Made by a program: the position numbers and the translations under genes. Positions 45,566 through 53,817 of a stretch of DNA of 64,000 nucleotides are shown here, in pieces; position 1 is the first letter of the stretch; each line of letters begins with the position of its first letter. The notes under the pieces were generated by a model, which saw only the letters and a list, made by a program, of their open reading frames with translations, was not told the origin of the DNA and made no database searches. The stretch is from DASQBT01 sp049578545 (GTDB lineage: Bacteria > Pseudomonadota > Gammaproteobacteria > Burkholderiales > Thiobacillaceae), in NCBI GenBank assembly GCA_049578545.1, contig JBAUMF010000052.1, positions 1 through 64,000 of the forward strand, in the 5' to 3' direction.

Positions 45566-45591
45566 AGGCGTGATGAGTTCACGCCTTTTTT
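45566..45591 (+). terminator. Rho-independent terminator after rplI
   Basis: Eight-bp stem AGGCGTGA/TCACGCCT with a five-base loop and a T6 run. Confidence 0.85.
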
Positions 45592-45674
45592 ATTCCCGTT
45601 TTTCCCTGATTTATCCAGATCTTTTGCACAGGTTATCCCTTTGCCCCGAACCGGGTCAGGCATAGAATCGCAAC

Positions 45675-47075
45675 ATGGCCACCGTACATTCGTTTTCCAA
45701 TTCTGCTGGTGCAGTTGATGACCAGCTTGCGCAACTGCGTGTACCCCCTCACTCAGTGGAGGCCGAACAGGCGGTACTGGGTGGATTGCTGCTGGATAAC
45801 CTGGCTTGGGACAAAATCGCTGACCTGGTCAATGAACTGGATTTATATCGGCAGGATCACCGTCAGATTCTGCGTGCAATTACCCGCCTGATTGGAGAGA
45901 ACAAACCTGCGGATGTGGTGACGGTGGCCGAAGCCCTTCAATCCCATGGTGAACTTGAAGGCGTGGGCGGCTTACCCTATCTTGCGAGCCTGGCCAGCAA
46001 CACGCCATCTGCCGCCAATATTCGCCGCTATGCGGAAATCGTGCGCGAGCGCGCAGTAATGCGCAAACTGGTGGAAACCGCTACAGGTATTGCCGATTCG
46101 GCCTATTCCCCAAACGGCAAAAGCGCATCCCAGCTGCTGGATGAGGCCGAAGCGAAGGTGTTTGAAATTGCCGAAGCGGGTAATCGCGGCGGCGCAGGAT
46201 TCACCCCGATCAAGCCGCTTCTGCGCGAGGTTATGGAACGGGTTGATGAGTTGTATAGCCGCGATAATCCGGACGACGTTACCGGCGTACCCACTGGTTT
46301 CAAGGATCTCGACAGTAAAACCTCCGGTTTGCAGCCGGGCGATCTGATTATTGTCGCCGGGCGGCCTTCCATGGGCAAGACGGCGTTCTCGCTTAACATC
46401 GCGGAAAATGTCGCGCTGGATACCGGCTTGCCTGTGGCGGTATTTTCCATGGAAATGGCCAGCACACAACTTGTGATGCGGATGATCGGTTCGGTCGGCA
46501 AGCTGGATCAGCACAAGCTAAGAACGGGCCGGCTCGGCGATGATGACTGGCCGCGTCTGACGTATGCCATGGGCAAGCTCAACGAAGCGCCGCTGTTCAT
46601 CGACGAAACCCCCGCACTCAATCCGCTTGAGCTGCGTGCCCGCGCCCGCAGACTGGCGCGCGAATGTGGCAAGCTCGGCCTGATCGTGATCGATTATCTC
46701 CAGCTCATGTCGGCATCCGGCAGCGGTGAAAACCGGGCGACGGAAATATCCGAAATCTCCCGTTCGCTCAAGGCCCTGGCGAAGGAGCTGAATGTGCCTG
46801 TTGTCGCGCTTTCCCAGTTGAACCGCTCGCTTGAACAGCGTCCCAACAAGCGGCCGGTGATGTCTGACCTGCGTGAATCCGGCGCCATCGAACAGGATGC
46901 GGATGTCATCCTCTTCATCTATCGCGACGAAGTCTATAACCCGGAAAGCCAGGACAAGGGCACGGCGGAAATCATCATCGGCAAGCAGCGTAATGGCCCC
47001 ATAGGGATGGTACGTTTGACCTTCCTTGGCGAATACACCAAGTTCGAAAGCCACGCCTCAGGAAACGCGTACTGA
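45675..47075 (+). CDS. dnaB: Replicative DNA helicase
   Basis: A 466-residue RecA-fold hexameric helicase. The N-terminal domain begins RVPPHSVEAEQAVLGGLLLDN; Walker A is GRPSMGKT at 229-236; LIVIDYLQLM is Walker B; and VPVVALSQLNRSLEQRPNKRPVMSDLRESGAIEQDAD is the conserved H4 region. No intein is present. Two weak DnaA-box-like sequences (45611-45619, 45633-45641) lie upstream. Confidence 0.97.
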   Translation: MATVHSFSNSAGAVDDQLAQLRVPPHSVEAEQAVLGGLLLDNLAWDKIADLVNELDLYRQDHRQILRAITRLIGENKPADVVTVAEALQSHGELEGVGGLPYLASLASNTPSAANIRRYAEIVRERAVMRKLVETATGIADSAYSPNGKSASQLLDEAEAKVFEIAEAGNRGGAGFTPIKPLLREVMERVDELYSRDNPDDVTGVPTGFKDLDSKTSGLQPGDLIIVAGRPSMGKTAFSLNIAENVALDTGLPVAVFSMEMASTQLVMRMIGSVGKLDQHKLRTGRLGDDDWPRLTYAMGKLNEAPLFIDETPALNPLELRARARRLARECGKLGLIVIDYLQLMSASGSGENRATEISEISRSLKALAKELNVPVVALSQLNRSLEQRPNKRPVMSDLRESGAIEQDADVILFIYRDEVYNPESQDKGTAEIIIGKQRNGPIGMVRLTFLGEYTKFESHASGNAY

Positions 47076-47076
47076 A

Positions 47077-48141
47077 GTGCGGCCCATCGTCGCCCGGATT
47101 TCTCTCGATGCGCTTGCCAACAACCTGCGCGTGGCCCGCCAGCATGCCGGACAGTCGCGCATCATCGCCGTCGTAAAAGCGAATGCCTATGGCCATGGGC
47201 TGACCCGCGCCCTGCGGGCCCTTGCGTCAAGTGACGGGTTTGGTGTCCTGACCGTGGACGAGGCTGCCAACCTTCGGCAGATGGGCGTGGACAAACCCAT
47301 CCTGTTGCTGGAAGGTTTTTTTCAGGCCAGCGAGTTGCCGGCCATTGTCGAACTTGGCCTGACCCCGGTGCTGCATTCGCCCGAGCAATTGACCCTGCTG
47401 TCGCGGCAACCGTTTTCGGCTCCAGTGAATGTCTTTGTGAAATTCAACAGCGGTATGAACCGCTTGGGATTTCCGCTGGAGCGATTTGATCAGGTTATTG
47501 GTCAGGTCAAGGCACTCAAGAATGTGCAGAGCATCACGCTCATAACGCATTTTGCCACCGCCGACGACAAACGCGGTGCCGCCTGGCAGGCCGAGCTGTT
47601 TCTGGCCAAAGTTGGAGGTGCAGGCCTGCCGCTTACCATGGCCAATTCCGCTGCGCTACTGCGCTATCCGCAATTCAACTATGACTGGGTCCGTCCCGGC
47701 ATCATGCTTTACGGTGCTTCACCCTTCGCCGATGCAAGCGCTGAAAGCCTGGGGCTCAAACCTGCGATGACGCTGCAATCGGAAGTCATCGCCGTGCAGC
47801 ATCTGAAGGCAGGAGAAGGCCTCGGTTACGGCCTCAGCTGGCAAGCGGACAAGCCGACGAGAGTCGGCGTTGTCGCCTGCGGATACGGAGATGGCTACCC
47901 ACGTCATGCTCCAAGCGGAACACCCCTCGGCGTCAACGGCAAACGCAGCCGTACGCTCGGTCGCGTGTCGATGGACATGCTTTATGTGGATTTGAGCGAA
48001 CTTCCGGATTCGGGTGTGGGCAGTGCGGTCACGCTTTGGGGCGAAGTCCTGCCCGTGGAAGACGTTGCCCGCTCAGCCGGAACAATCAGCTATGAATTGC
48101 TGTGCGCGCTGGCTCCGCGCGTGCCGGTGGTGGAAACCTGA
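47077..48141 (+). CDS. alr: Alanine racemase
   Basis: A 354-residue PLP racemase supplying D-alanine for peptidoglycan. VRPIVARISLDALANNLRVAR opens the barrel; VVKANAYGHG carries the PLP lysine (Lys34); VACGYGDGYPRH and GRVSMDMLYVDL are C-terminal signatures. The GTG at 47077, one base after the dnaB stop, matches the family start; the frame also extends into dnaB and that part is rejected. Confidence 0.95.
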   Translation: MRPIVARISLDALANNLRVARQHAGQSRIIAVVKANAYGHGLTRALRALASSDGFGVLTVDEAANLRQMGVDKPILLLEGFFQASELPAIVELGLTPVLHSPEQLTLLSRQPFSAPVNVFVKFNSGMNRLGFPLERFDQVIGQVKALKNVQSITLITHFATADDKRGAAWQAELFLAKVGGAGLPLTMANSAALLRYPQFNYDWVRPGIMLYGASPFADASAESLGLKPAMTLQSEVIAVQHLKAGEGLGYGLSWQADKPTRVGVVACGYGDGYPRHAPSGTPLGVNGKRSRTLGRVSMDMLYVDLSELPDSGVGSAVTLWGEVLPVEDVARSAGTISYELLCALAPRVPVVET

Positions 48142-48358
48142 TCATTCTGGGGATATGCCAAGCCTGTCAGGCCAAAAATGACGTTGAAGAACCTCCCGGC
48201 ACGGCTAGTATGTGAAATGCGACCTTGCGGGACTGTTATTGACGTGTTTATCTGCGAGGGGTGGGCTAACGTTACGCGTGCACGGATTGCCAAGCCGGCA
48301 TTTATGGACCCAACGTTTATTCTGAATTCAATCAAAACTTTACAAGCAGGGGGTTGAA

Positions 48359-48799
48359 ATGATCACGATACGAGTTGCAACTTTGTTATCCCTTCTCATG
48401 GTCTTAACATGCCAAGCGGCGCAGATCGAGTTCCCCAAGGCACCGCTAAATCTCAAGGAGGCTGAGAGTCAGGGGTTACACCGTATGAGCGGCGAAGAGC
48501 TTAAACCCCTTTTTCCGGGGACGATGGACGTTAGACAATACAATGGGGAGGAAAGAAGAACCGTTACAAAGGCCGATGGTTCGCTGGAAACAAAGTTTGT
48601 TGCCAATCAAGTTACCGCGACCGGAAAATGGCGCATCGATGAGCAGAACAATACCTATTGCACCGGGATCAATTGGAAAAAGGGGTACCGTGAGGATTGT
48701 CATGCCATATTCCGGGCACCGGATGGGATTCACTACTTCACCTATGACCTCAAGACGGGGTTTGCCGGCGGTGTTTGGCGTCGCGCCTCTGACCAGTGA
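48359..48799 (+). CDS. Small exported protein, DUF995-like
   Basis: A 146-residue protein with a signal peptide (MITIRVATLLSLLMVLTCQA). The mature part has MSGEELKPLFPGTMDV, GKWRIDEQNNTYCTGINWKKGYREDC and AIFRAPDGIHYFTYD, which by eye resembles DUF995-type secreted proteins. Two cysteines could form a disulfide. Shine-Dalgarno AGGGGG. Function unknown. It stands alone. Confidence 0.65.
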   Translation: MITIRVATLLSLLMVLTCQAAQIEFPKAPLNLKEAESQGLHRMSGEELKPLFPGTMDVRQYNGEERRTVTKADGSLETKFVANQVTATGKWRIDEQNNTYCTGINWKKGYREDCHAIFRAPDGIHYFTYDLKTGFAGGVWRRASDQ

Positions 48800-48988
48800 T
48801 CTGAGCCGACGTTGTGGAGAATGGCCTGAGCTTTGTTTGATCTGAAGACAGCAAGAAAGAAGCAGCGCTCATATAGTGGTCAATGCGGGCAGTGCAGGGT
48901 CGAGTCGATCCAGTGATACGTCGGCCTTATTCTGTACTGGATTGCTCCCTCCCGCCTGCAATGAAGCAAACGATGAAACAGCGTTTGC

Positions 48989-49504
48989 TTAAAAGTCTAT
49001 CGGCGATCCCTTCCAGGAGTCAGTTCTCGGCTGGGCGCGAGCAATCGCCTGACTTGCGCTGCACCAGCCTTCGCAGGCATTGCGCCCCGGTCTGCATCGC
49101 CAGAAATTGAGCCATGCCTTGCATTTTGCATAAAGGTGGAAGAATCGCAGCACCATTTTGCGTTCCATCGAGCTCGGTGGATGGGCACTGCAAACAAGCT
49201 TGTCATCCGTCATTCCGCGGTCCGTCAAAGTCACCGCCCCCCATGCCTTGACCCGTATCCGGCTGCCGAGAGGCAGGCGCGGCCCAAGTACCAGCGCATC
49301 CAGCAGATCGCCCTCGAGTCCGAGGTAACTGGGCACGGAGCCATAGTTGAAGGGGCACGGCAGGGGGGAGATGAAGTCAATGTGCCCGGTGGAGCCGCGT
49401 TTCAGAAAACTGCCGCGTGGGATCTCGATCACCACCTCGACCTCCGGCGCCTCAGAAGTGGCCATGAGATCTGGAGCGGAATAGTGGTTTACCTTGTTCA
49501 CCAT
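48989..49504 (-). CDS. Divergent inorganic pyrophosphatase-like protein
   Basis: A 171-residue protein. The first half aligns by eye with family I pyrophosphatases: VVIEIPRGSFLK, PCPFNYGSVPSYLGLEGDLLDALVLGPRLPLG, and AWGAVTLTDRGMTDDKLVC. The metal motif DGDPxD of standard enzymes reads EGDLLD, keeping two Asp but losing one acidic position and the Pro. The C-terminal third is basic and Trp/Cys-rich. Such atypical members exist in Proteobacteria; activity is uncertain. Confidence 0.65.
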   Translation of the reverse strand: MVNKVNHYSAPDLMATSEAPEVEVVIEIPRGSFLKRGSTGHIDFISPLPCPFNYGSVPSYLGLEGDLLDALVLGPRLPLGSRIRVKAWGAVTLTDRGMTDDKLVCSAHPPSSMERKMVLRFFHLYAKCKAWLNFWRCRPGRNACEGWCSASQAIARAQPRTDSWKGSPIDF

Positions 49505-49950
49505 CCAAGCCTACCTGAGACAGATAGATTTTACGACCCGGCTATCCCGGTTTGGGTGAGCGCCCGTGCCCGAGATTGAGGGGTTGCGTTGCGATGGCGC
49601 ATGGAAGCGGCATTAAATACTTGGCTGCAAGCCAAGACGCAGCTTGACATGACGCTCTGCAGCAATTTGGTGCGGCCTCCAAAAATGTGCTTTCTTCCTG
49701 AAGCTGCCTCAAATCGAGCTGGAAGCGAATTCGTCAGCAGATCAAACTCAAGAACAAAAGTAGCTGCAAGCGCATGCCTTTAAAGAAATGTAAGTTAAAC
49801 AAATCGTTACTATACTGAGCCTTTGTCGAGGCCAATACCTCTCATGCCGCATTGTTCCGGCAAACTGCCTGACTCAAGTTATTCTAGTCCTTCAGATTCT
49901 GCAGTGTGCTGTCTTTTTGAAATCGCTTGTAAAGAAAGGGAGTGCAAATT
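49505..49950. other. 446-bp gap without a supported gene
   Basis: A plus-strand ORF at 49589-49783 has no Shine-Dalgarno and no motif. A TATACT at 49811-49816 could serve the following exported protein, but at 140 bp distance this is only a possibility. Confidence 0.4.
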
Positions 49951-50358
49951 ATGAATACGCTTTTTCCGGTTACGTTTTCCCGAGTTTTCGTCGTCCTGTG
50001 TGTGCTCACATTCATGAGCGTTTTTTCTGAGCGATCATCCGCTGCATCCCCTGATCCCAGGTTGTTTGGACCATGGGCTGTGGTTGGTTCGGAGAATATC
50101 GAAAATATCGGGATGCGAGCTTTCTTCTCGCCAGATGGAAACTTCCTCATGGTCGACCCGAGAACCCAGCTGGGGTTCGTTGGTAGCTGGATGATGGGAC
50201 GGTCCGGACTCCTGGTGACTATTTTTGGAAATAGCAGGTGGGGTAAATTGCGGGATGCAGATGTCTCCTTTCCGGATAACGATCATTTGGCCTTGGATGT
50301 CAAGGAGAGCCAATTTGCACAGCCTCATCGACTCCTCCTGCAAAGGCTAAGATTCTGA
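49951..50358 (+). CDS. Small exported protein of unknown function
   Basis: A 135-residue protein with a signal peptide (NTLFPVTFSRVFVVLCVLTFMSVFSERSSA). The mature part (FGPWAVVGSENIENIGMRAFFSPDGNFLMVD, then LGFVGSWMM) reads like a small lipocalin-style or stress-type beta protein in which each strand pair begins with a W-V-G type turn; no family is named. Shine-Dalgarno AAAGGGAG at 49935-49942 supports the ATG at 49951 rather than the GTG at 49942. Confidence 0.6.
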   Translation: MNTLFPVTFSRVFVVLCVLTFMSVFSERSSAASPDPRLFGPWAVVGSENIENIGMRAFFSPDGNFLMVDPRTQLGFVGSWMMGRSGLLVTIFGNSRWGKLRDADVSFPDNDHLALDVKESQFAQPHRLLLQRLRF

Positions 50359-50446
50359 AGCGGGGTGGGGGGATCGAGGAACACGATCCCGTCTCAACGC
50401 TCGACAGTTCTTCTCCTGCCTTCCTGCTCTTGTTCCGCAACAGATT

Positions 50447-50476
50447 CCGTCATTCCCGCGACTGCTGGAATGACGG
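50447..50476. repeat. REP-like inverted repeat
   Basis: Ten-bp arms CCGTCATTCC and GGAATGACGG around CGCGACTGCT. This matches the widespread CGTCATTCCCGCG palindromic repeats of proteobacterial intergenic regions. The 316-bp gap around it (50359-50674) also has a 7-bp inverted repeat (GGGATCG/CGATCCC, 50370-50390) and no gene. Confidence 0.55.
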
Positions 50477-50674
50477 GGCAATCCCCCAGATTAGCTGAAG
50501 CCAGGGGTGGAATTCTGTCGTAATCCAAGCTGAGGGAGCATCTCGTTGACGATTGCCGAATAGGGGCAATTCCGAACGGCTGACTTTTCAACTTGCTGAA
50601 ACAGGTGCGCCGTTTAGGTTTTGGCAAGACATGGATGGTGCACGGGTCGTTACCGGGATTATTCCTCCAAGTTC

Positions 50675-51103
50675 CTACCTTAGCTTTGAATCCAGGCACC
50701 TCAAGTACACTGCCGGATTGAACGGACCGCCTTCGCGTTGAGCCTGCCAGATCATTTCTGCCAGGCAGTCCATGAGCTCATGCTGGGCACCCATCACGTC
50801 GCCAAGGCGGTTCAGCAGTTGTTCATGGCGAGAACGGATGCCGGACGGCTGGTCGATGGAAAGTTGTTCGGCAACGGCAAGGTGCATGGACAGATGCAGG
50901 AAGGGGTTGGTCTCGCCGAATTCGGGGGGATAGTCCTGATCCAGATACCGCTCTGGCTGGTCGAGCATGCGGTGGTACTCGGGGTGGGCAAGGATGACTT
51001 CGAGGGCGAGGCTTTCCGCACCTTCCAGCAGCTGCTGGGCCTTGTACTTGGCCCAAACATCAAAGAAGAATTTTCGGGCCTGATCGCGGGTCGGATTGAA
51101 CAT
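50675..51103 (-). CDS. DUF1841-family protein
   Basis: A 142-residue cytoplasmic protein beginning MFNPTRDQARKFFFDVWAKYKAQQLLEGAE, with EYHRMLDQPERYLDQDYPPEFGETNPFLHLSMHLAVAEQ, typical of DUF1841. The family often lies close to nth, as here. Function unknown. Confidence 0.8.
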   Translation of the reverse strand: MFNPTRDQARKFFFDVWAKYKAQQLLEGAESLALEVILAHPEYHRMLDQPERYLDQDYPPEFGETNPFLHLSMHLAVAEQLSIDQPSGIRSRHEQLLNRLGDVMGAQHELMDCLAEMIWQAQREGGPFNPAVYLRCLDSKLR

Positions 51104-51387
51104 GCGAACCTCTGGTCAAGTCCCACATGGCCGCGCAGGCGGCTTGGCGGTGGGAGATGCGCGAAAGGCGACGCAGGTCGTAGTTAATCTGCGAAGCCAA
51201 GGAGCCTGACAAAGCAGATCGCCCGCCAAGCCCATGCCCTCCGGGTTTGCGCGAAATATGCCCATCTGCGTCGTCGCACTCCTCGGCATCTTAGACTTAG
51301 CTACGACCATCGTCGTGCGCCTAGCATCTGAGCATATTTCGTGACAAACGCGGTTCATGCTGGACTTGATCAGAGGTTCCTTAGGCC
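51104..51387. other. Gap between nth and the DUF1841 gene
   Basis: About 280 bp. All minus-strand frames contain fairly long open stretches, but no start with a ribosome binding site and no known motif was found. Confidence 0.4.
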
Positions 51388-52023
51388 CTAATCCAAATTC
51401 TTGTTGCGGTAGTCGCACAAATCCAGGATGGGACAGCGAAAGCACAGCGGCTTGCGTGCCTGGCAGATGTAGCGTCCATGAAGGATGAGCCAGTGATGGG
51501 CATGCTGCACGTATTCGGCAGGGATGCGACGCAATAGTTTCTTTTCCACTTCCAGCGGGGTTTTGCCCGGAGCAATGCCCGTGCGATTGGCGACGCGAAA
51601 GATATGGGTGTCGACCGCCATGGTGGGTTGTCCAAATGCAACGTTAAGGATGACATTTGCAGTCTTGCGTCCTACACCGGGCAGCTTCTCCAGTTCTTCG
51701 CGGTCGGCGGGTACCTGGCTTTGGTGCTGGTCGATAAGCAGGCGACAGGTCTGGATAATATGCTTGGCCTTGCTCTGGTAGAGGCCGATGGTCTTGATGT
51801 ATTCCTTCAGCCCGGCTTCGCCGAGGGCGAGAATTGTTTCCGGGGTATTGGCTCTGGCAAACAGCTTGCGGGTGGCAAGGTTGACGCCCTTGTCGGTGGC
51901 CTGGGCGGAAAGCACGACAGCGACCAGCAGATCGAAGGGAGTGGAGTATTCCAGCTCGGTTTCCGGATGGGGATTGGCAGCCTGAAAGCGGCGAAAAATT
52001 TCGGCGCGTTTGGCGTTGTTCAT
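51388..52023 (-). CDS. nth: Endonuclease III
   Basis: A 211-residue base-excision repair glycosylase/AP lyase, equal in length to the E. coli enzyme from the ATG at 52023. The helix-hairpin-helix LPGVGRKTANVIL contains the catalytic Lys, VDTHIFRV the catalytic Asp, and the C-terminal [4Fe-4S] cluster is C-x6-C-x2-C-x5-C (CQARKPLCFRCPILDLC). An upstream ATG at 52059 would add 12 residues. nth after the rsx genes is the classical order. Confidence 0.95.
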   Translation of the reverse strand: MNNAKRAEIFRRFQAANPHPETELEYSTPFDLLVAVVLSAQATDKGVNLATRKLFARANTPETILALGEAGLKEYIKTIGLYQSKAKHIIQTCRLLIDQHQSQVPADREELEKLPGVGRKTANVILNVAFGQPTMAVDTHIFRVANRTGIAPGKTPLEVEKKLLRRIPAEYVQHAHHWLILHGRYICQARKPLCFRCPILDLCDYRNKNLD

Positions 52024-52128
52024 CTTATCGCGAATAGAAATGCTTAACAAAGAGGACATGAGGACAAGGGATATGAATGCAACGTTTTCCTCCTGTTATC
52101 TTGCACTCGTTGTTAAATAATCTTTTTG

Positions 52129-52272
52129 TCATGTCTCCTGCTTGATCGTCTTGCGCAGTTTCTGCTTGTCGCGCAGTCGCTGCATCTTGGTGGTGGGCGC
52201 GTGCGTGCCGGCCTTGCGTTGCTTGACGAGCACCACCAGAGGATTACGTGGTGCGCGGGTGCGGAACTTCAT
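52129..52272 (-). CDS. 47-residue basic protein downstream of rsxE
   Basis: A 47-codon gene. Its product (MKFRTRAPRNPLVVLVKQRKAG then a Lys/Arg-rich tail) is highly basic and looks like a nucleic-acid or ribosome-associated peptide. AAAGGA lies 7 nt before the ATG. Its ATG overlaps the stop of the preceding small ORF by ATGA. The N-terminus resembles small proteins I associate with Betaproteobacteria; no function is known to me. Confidence 0.55.
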   Translation of the reverse strand: MKFRTRAPRNPLVVLVKQRKAGTHAPTTKMQRLRDKQKLRKTIKQET

Positions 52273-52475
52273 GCCCGCGTCCTTTGGGTTCCTCGTTTCG
52301 ACGCCTGACCGTGTCGGCGATCGGCGGAATTCGCGGACGTGCGGATCCCTACTGCGTGGGGAACCGGCTTAACGGCCGTGCCTGCGAAGCTGCACAGTGG
52401 AGCCGGTTCATTACGGCGCTCCAGCGGCACACATTCCGAGGCGCTACGCTTCCGCGCCGTCTCCTTACTGCTCAT
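52269..52475 (-). CDS. 68-codon ORF linking rsxE to the 47-codon gene, contains REP-like core
   Basis: The ORF starts in the ATGA of the rsxE stop and ends in the ATGA of the next start. Its first residues (MSSKE) equal those of the 37-codon ORF between rsxB and rsxC. The product is Arg/Ser/Ala-rich with no known motif. It includes the repeat core at 52311-52362. It is probably a repeat insert whose frame has been kept open rather than an ordinary protein gene. Confidence 0.4.
   Translation of the reverse strand: MSSKETARKRSASECVPLERRNEPAPLCSFAGTAVKPVPHAVGIRTSANSADRRHGQASKRGTQRTRA
52311..52362. repeat. Repeat core, copy 1 (downstream of rsxE)
   Basis: About 52 bp beginning GTGTCGGCG and ending TGCGTGGGGA, alignable by eye with 56532-56581 at roughly three quarters identity. 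The hairpin that is perfect in the other copy is decayed here. Confidence 0.55.
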
Positions 52476-53164
52476 GCCACCGCCTGGACAGTGGCGTTGA
52501 CTCTGGCCTGCTGTTGAGCGCGCTGCTGGGCACGGCTGTTGATCCAGTTGCGCAGTGCAATGAGCAGTCCCAAACCGAGGAATGCACCAGGCGGAAGGAT
52601 GGCGAGCAGGAAGCCTTTGTAGTCAGGCAGCACATGCAGCACCCACGCTTTGGCATATGGACCGAACGCGAGGTCGATGCCGGAGAGCAGGGTTCCTTTC
52701 CCGGCTATTTCGCGCAGCGCACCAAGGATGGTGAGAACAGCGGTCAAACCAAGTCCCATGAACACTCCATCGAAGATGGAAGGAATCATCCGGTTTTTGC
52801 CGGCGTAGGCGTCAGCCCGGGCCAGTACGATGCAGTTGGTGACTATGAGCGGGATGAAGATTCCCAGCACCAGATAAAGGGGGTGGGCGTAGGCATTGAA
52901 CAGCAAATCCACAATGGTGACGAGGGCGGCGATGATCAGGATGAAAACCGGAATGCGTATTTCGTGCGGCACCACATTGCGCACCGCCGAGACGGCTCCA
53001 TTGGACCCCGCCATGACGAATACAGTGGCCAGACCCAGGCCCAGGGCGTTGACTACGCTGTTGCTCATGGCCAGTGTGGGGCACAGCCCCAGTAGCTGGA
53101 CTACGCCAGGATTCTTCTTCCAGACACCGTCGTTGAATAATGCAGAAAATTCATGCTTGTTCAT
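52472..53164 (-). CDS. rsxE: Rnf/Rsx complex subunit E
   Basis: A 230-residue integral membrane protein with about six helices. NPGVVQLLGLCPTLAMSNSVVNALGLGLATVFVMAGSN is the conserved opening shared with RsxA; IPVFILIIAALVTIVDLL and YLVLGIFIPLIVTNCIVLARA follow. RsxA/E hold an intramembrane Fe-S centre. ATGA overlap with rsxG; last rsx gene. Confidence 0.95.
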   Translation of the reverse strand: MNKHEFSALFNDGVWKKNPGVVQLLGLCPTLAMSNSVVNALGLGLATVFVMAGSNGAVSAVRNVVPHEIRIPVFILIIAALVTIVDLLFNAYAHPLYLVLGIFIPLIVTNCIVLARADAYAGKNRMIPSIFDGVFMGLGLTAVLTILGALREIAGKGTLLSGIDLAFGPYAKAWVLHVLPDYKGFLLAILPPGAFLGLGLLIALRNWINSRAQQRAQQQARVNATVQAVA

Positions 53165-53817
53165 GATGGATCCCTTTGGTTTGGGGCCGGCCGCAGGCTC
53201 AAAAGTTCATCCCGATGTTTGGCGTAATATTCCAGTGCGCTGAGGACGGCTTTGACCACGGCACGCGGCGTGATGGTTGCGCCTGCGACAGAATCAAATG
53301 CACCGCCATCTTTTTTCACCTTCCACAATTTAGTATCCGGCTGGGTCAGGGAGTGATGATCGAAGATCTTTATCCACGGGCTTTTGGCGATGTCGATGTA
53401 ATCGCCCAGACCCGGGGTTTCGTGCTGCGCGGTGACGCGCACGCCCAGAACCTCGCCATCCGGGGTAATGCCGATGAGCAGGGCAATGTCTCCACTATAG
53501 CCGTCCGGAGCGATGGCTTCCAGCACCAGGCCACTCAACTGACCGCGTTTGCGCGCGAACCAGATATGCGACGGCTGGCTCGTACCGAGTTGGCTATCGG
53601 GTGGCAGGGTTTTCTGGCTGGCGATCAGATTATTGTCGTACCACTCGACGGGCATGACCTGATTGAGCAACTTGAGCTTTTCCGCCTCCTCGCTTTTTTC
53701 AATAGCGGGATGGGTGAGGGTGAATGTCCAGGCTAGCGCCGCCGTGCCGACAAGGGCGAAGACCAGCAGGATGAAGCCGGTGCGCGTGGCATTTTTGGCG
53801 GGGCTCGTCATTTTCAC
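53161..53817 (-). CDS. rsxG: Rnf/Rsx complex subunit G
   Basis: A 218-residue protein with one N-terminal TM helix (TGFILLVFALVGTAALAWTF) and a periplasmic FMN-binding domain. GAFDSVAGATITPRAVVKAV carries the S/T-GAT motif whose Thr bears covalent FMN. GVRVTAQHETPGLGDYIDIAKSPW is another family signature. It overlaps rsxD and rsxE by 4 bp each. Confidence 0.95.
   Translation of the reverse strand: MKMTSPAKNATRTGFILLVFALVGTAALAWTFTLTHPAIEKSEEAEKLKLLNQVMPVEWYDNNLIASQKTLPPDSQLGTSQPSHIWFARKRGQLSGLVLEAIAPDGYSGDIALLIGITPDGEVLGVRVTAQHETPGLGDYIDIAKSPWIKIFDHHSLTQPDTKLWKVKKDGGAFDSVAGATITPRAVVKAVLSALEYYAKHRDELLSLRPAPNQRDPS

Noticed and set aside
49589..49783. 64-codon ORF in the gap before the second exported protein
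   Set aside because: No ribosome binding site, motif or compositional support.
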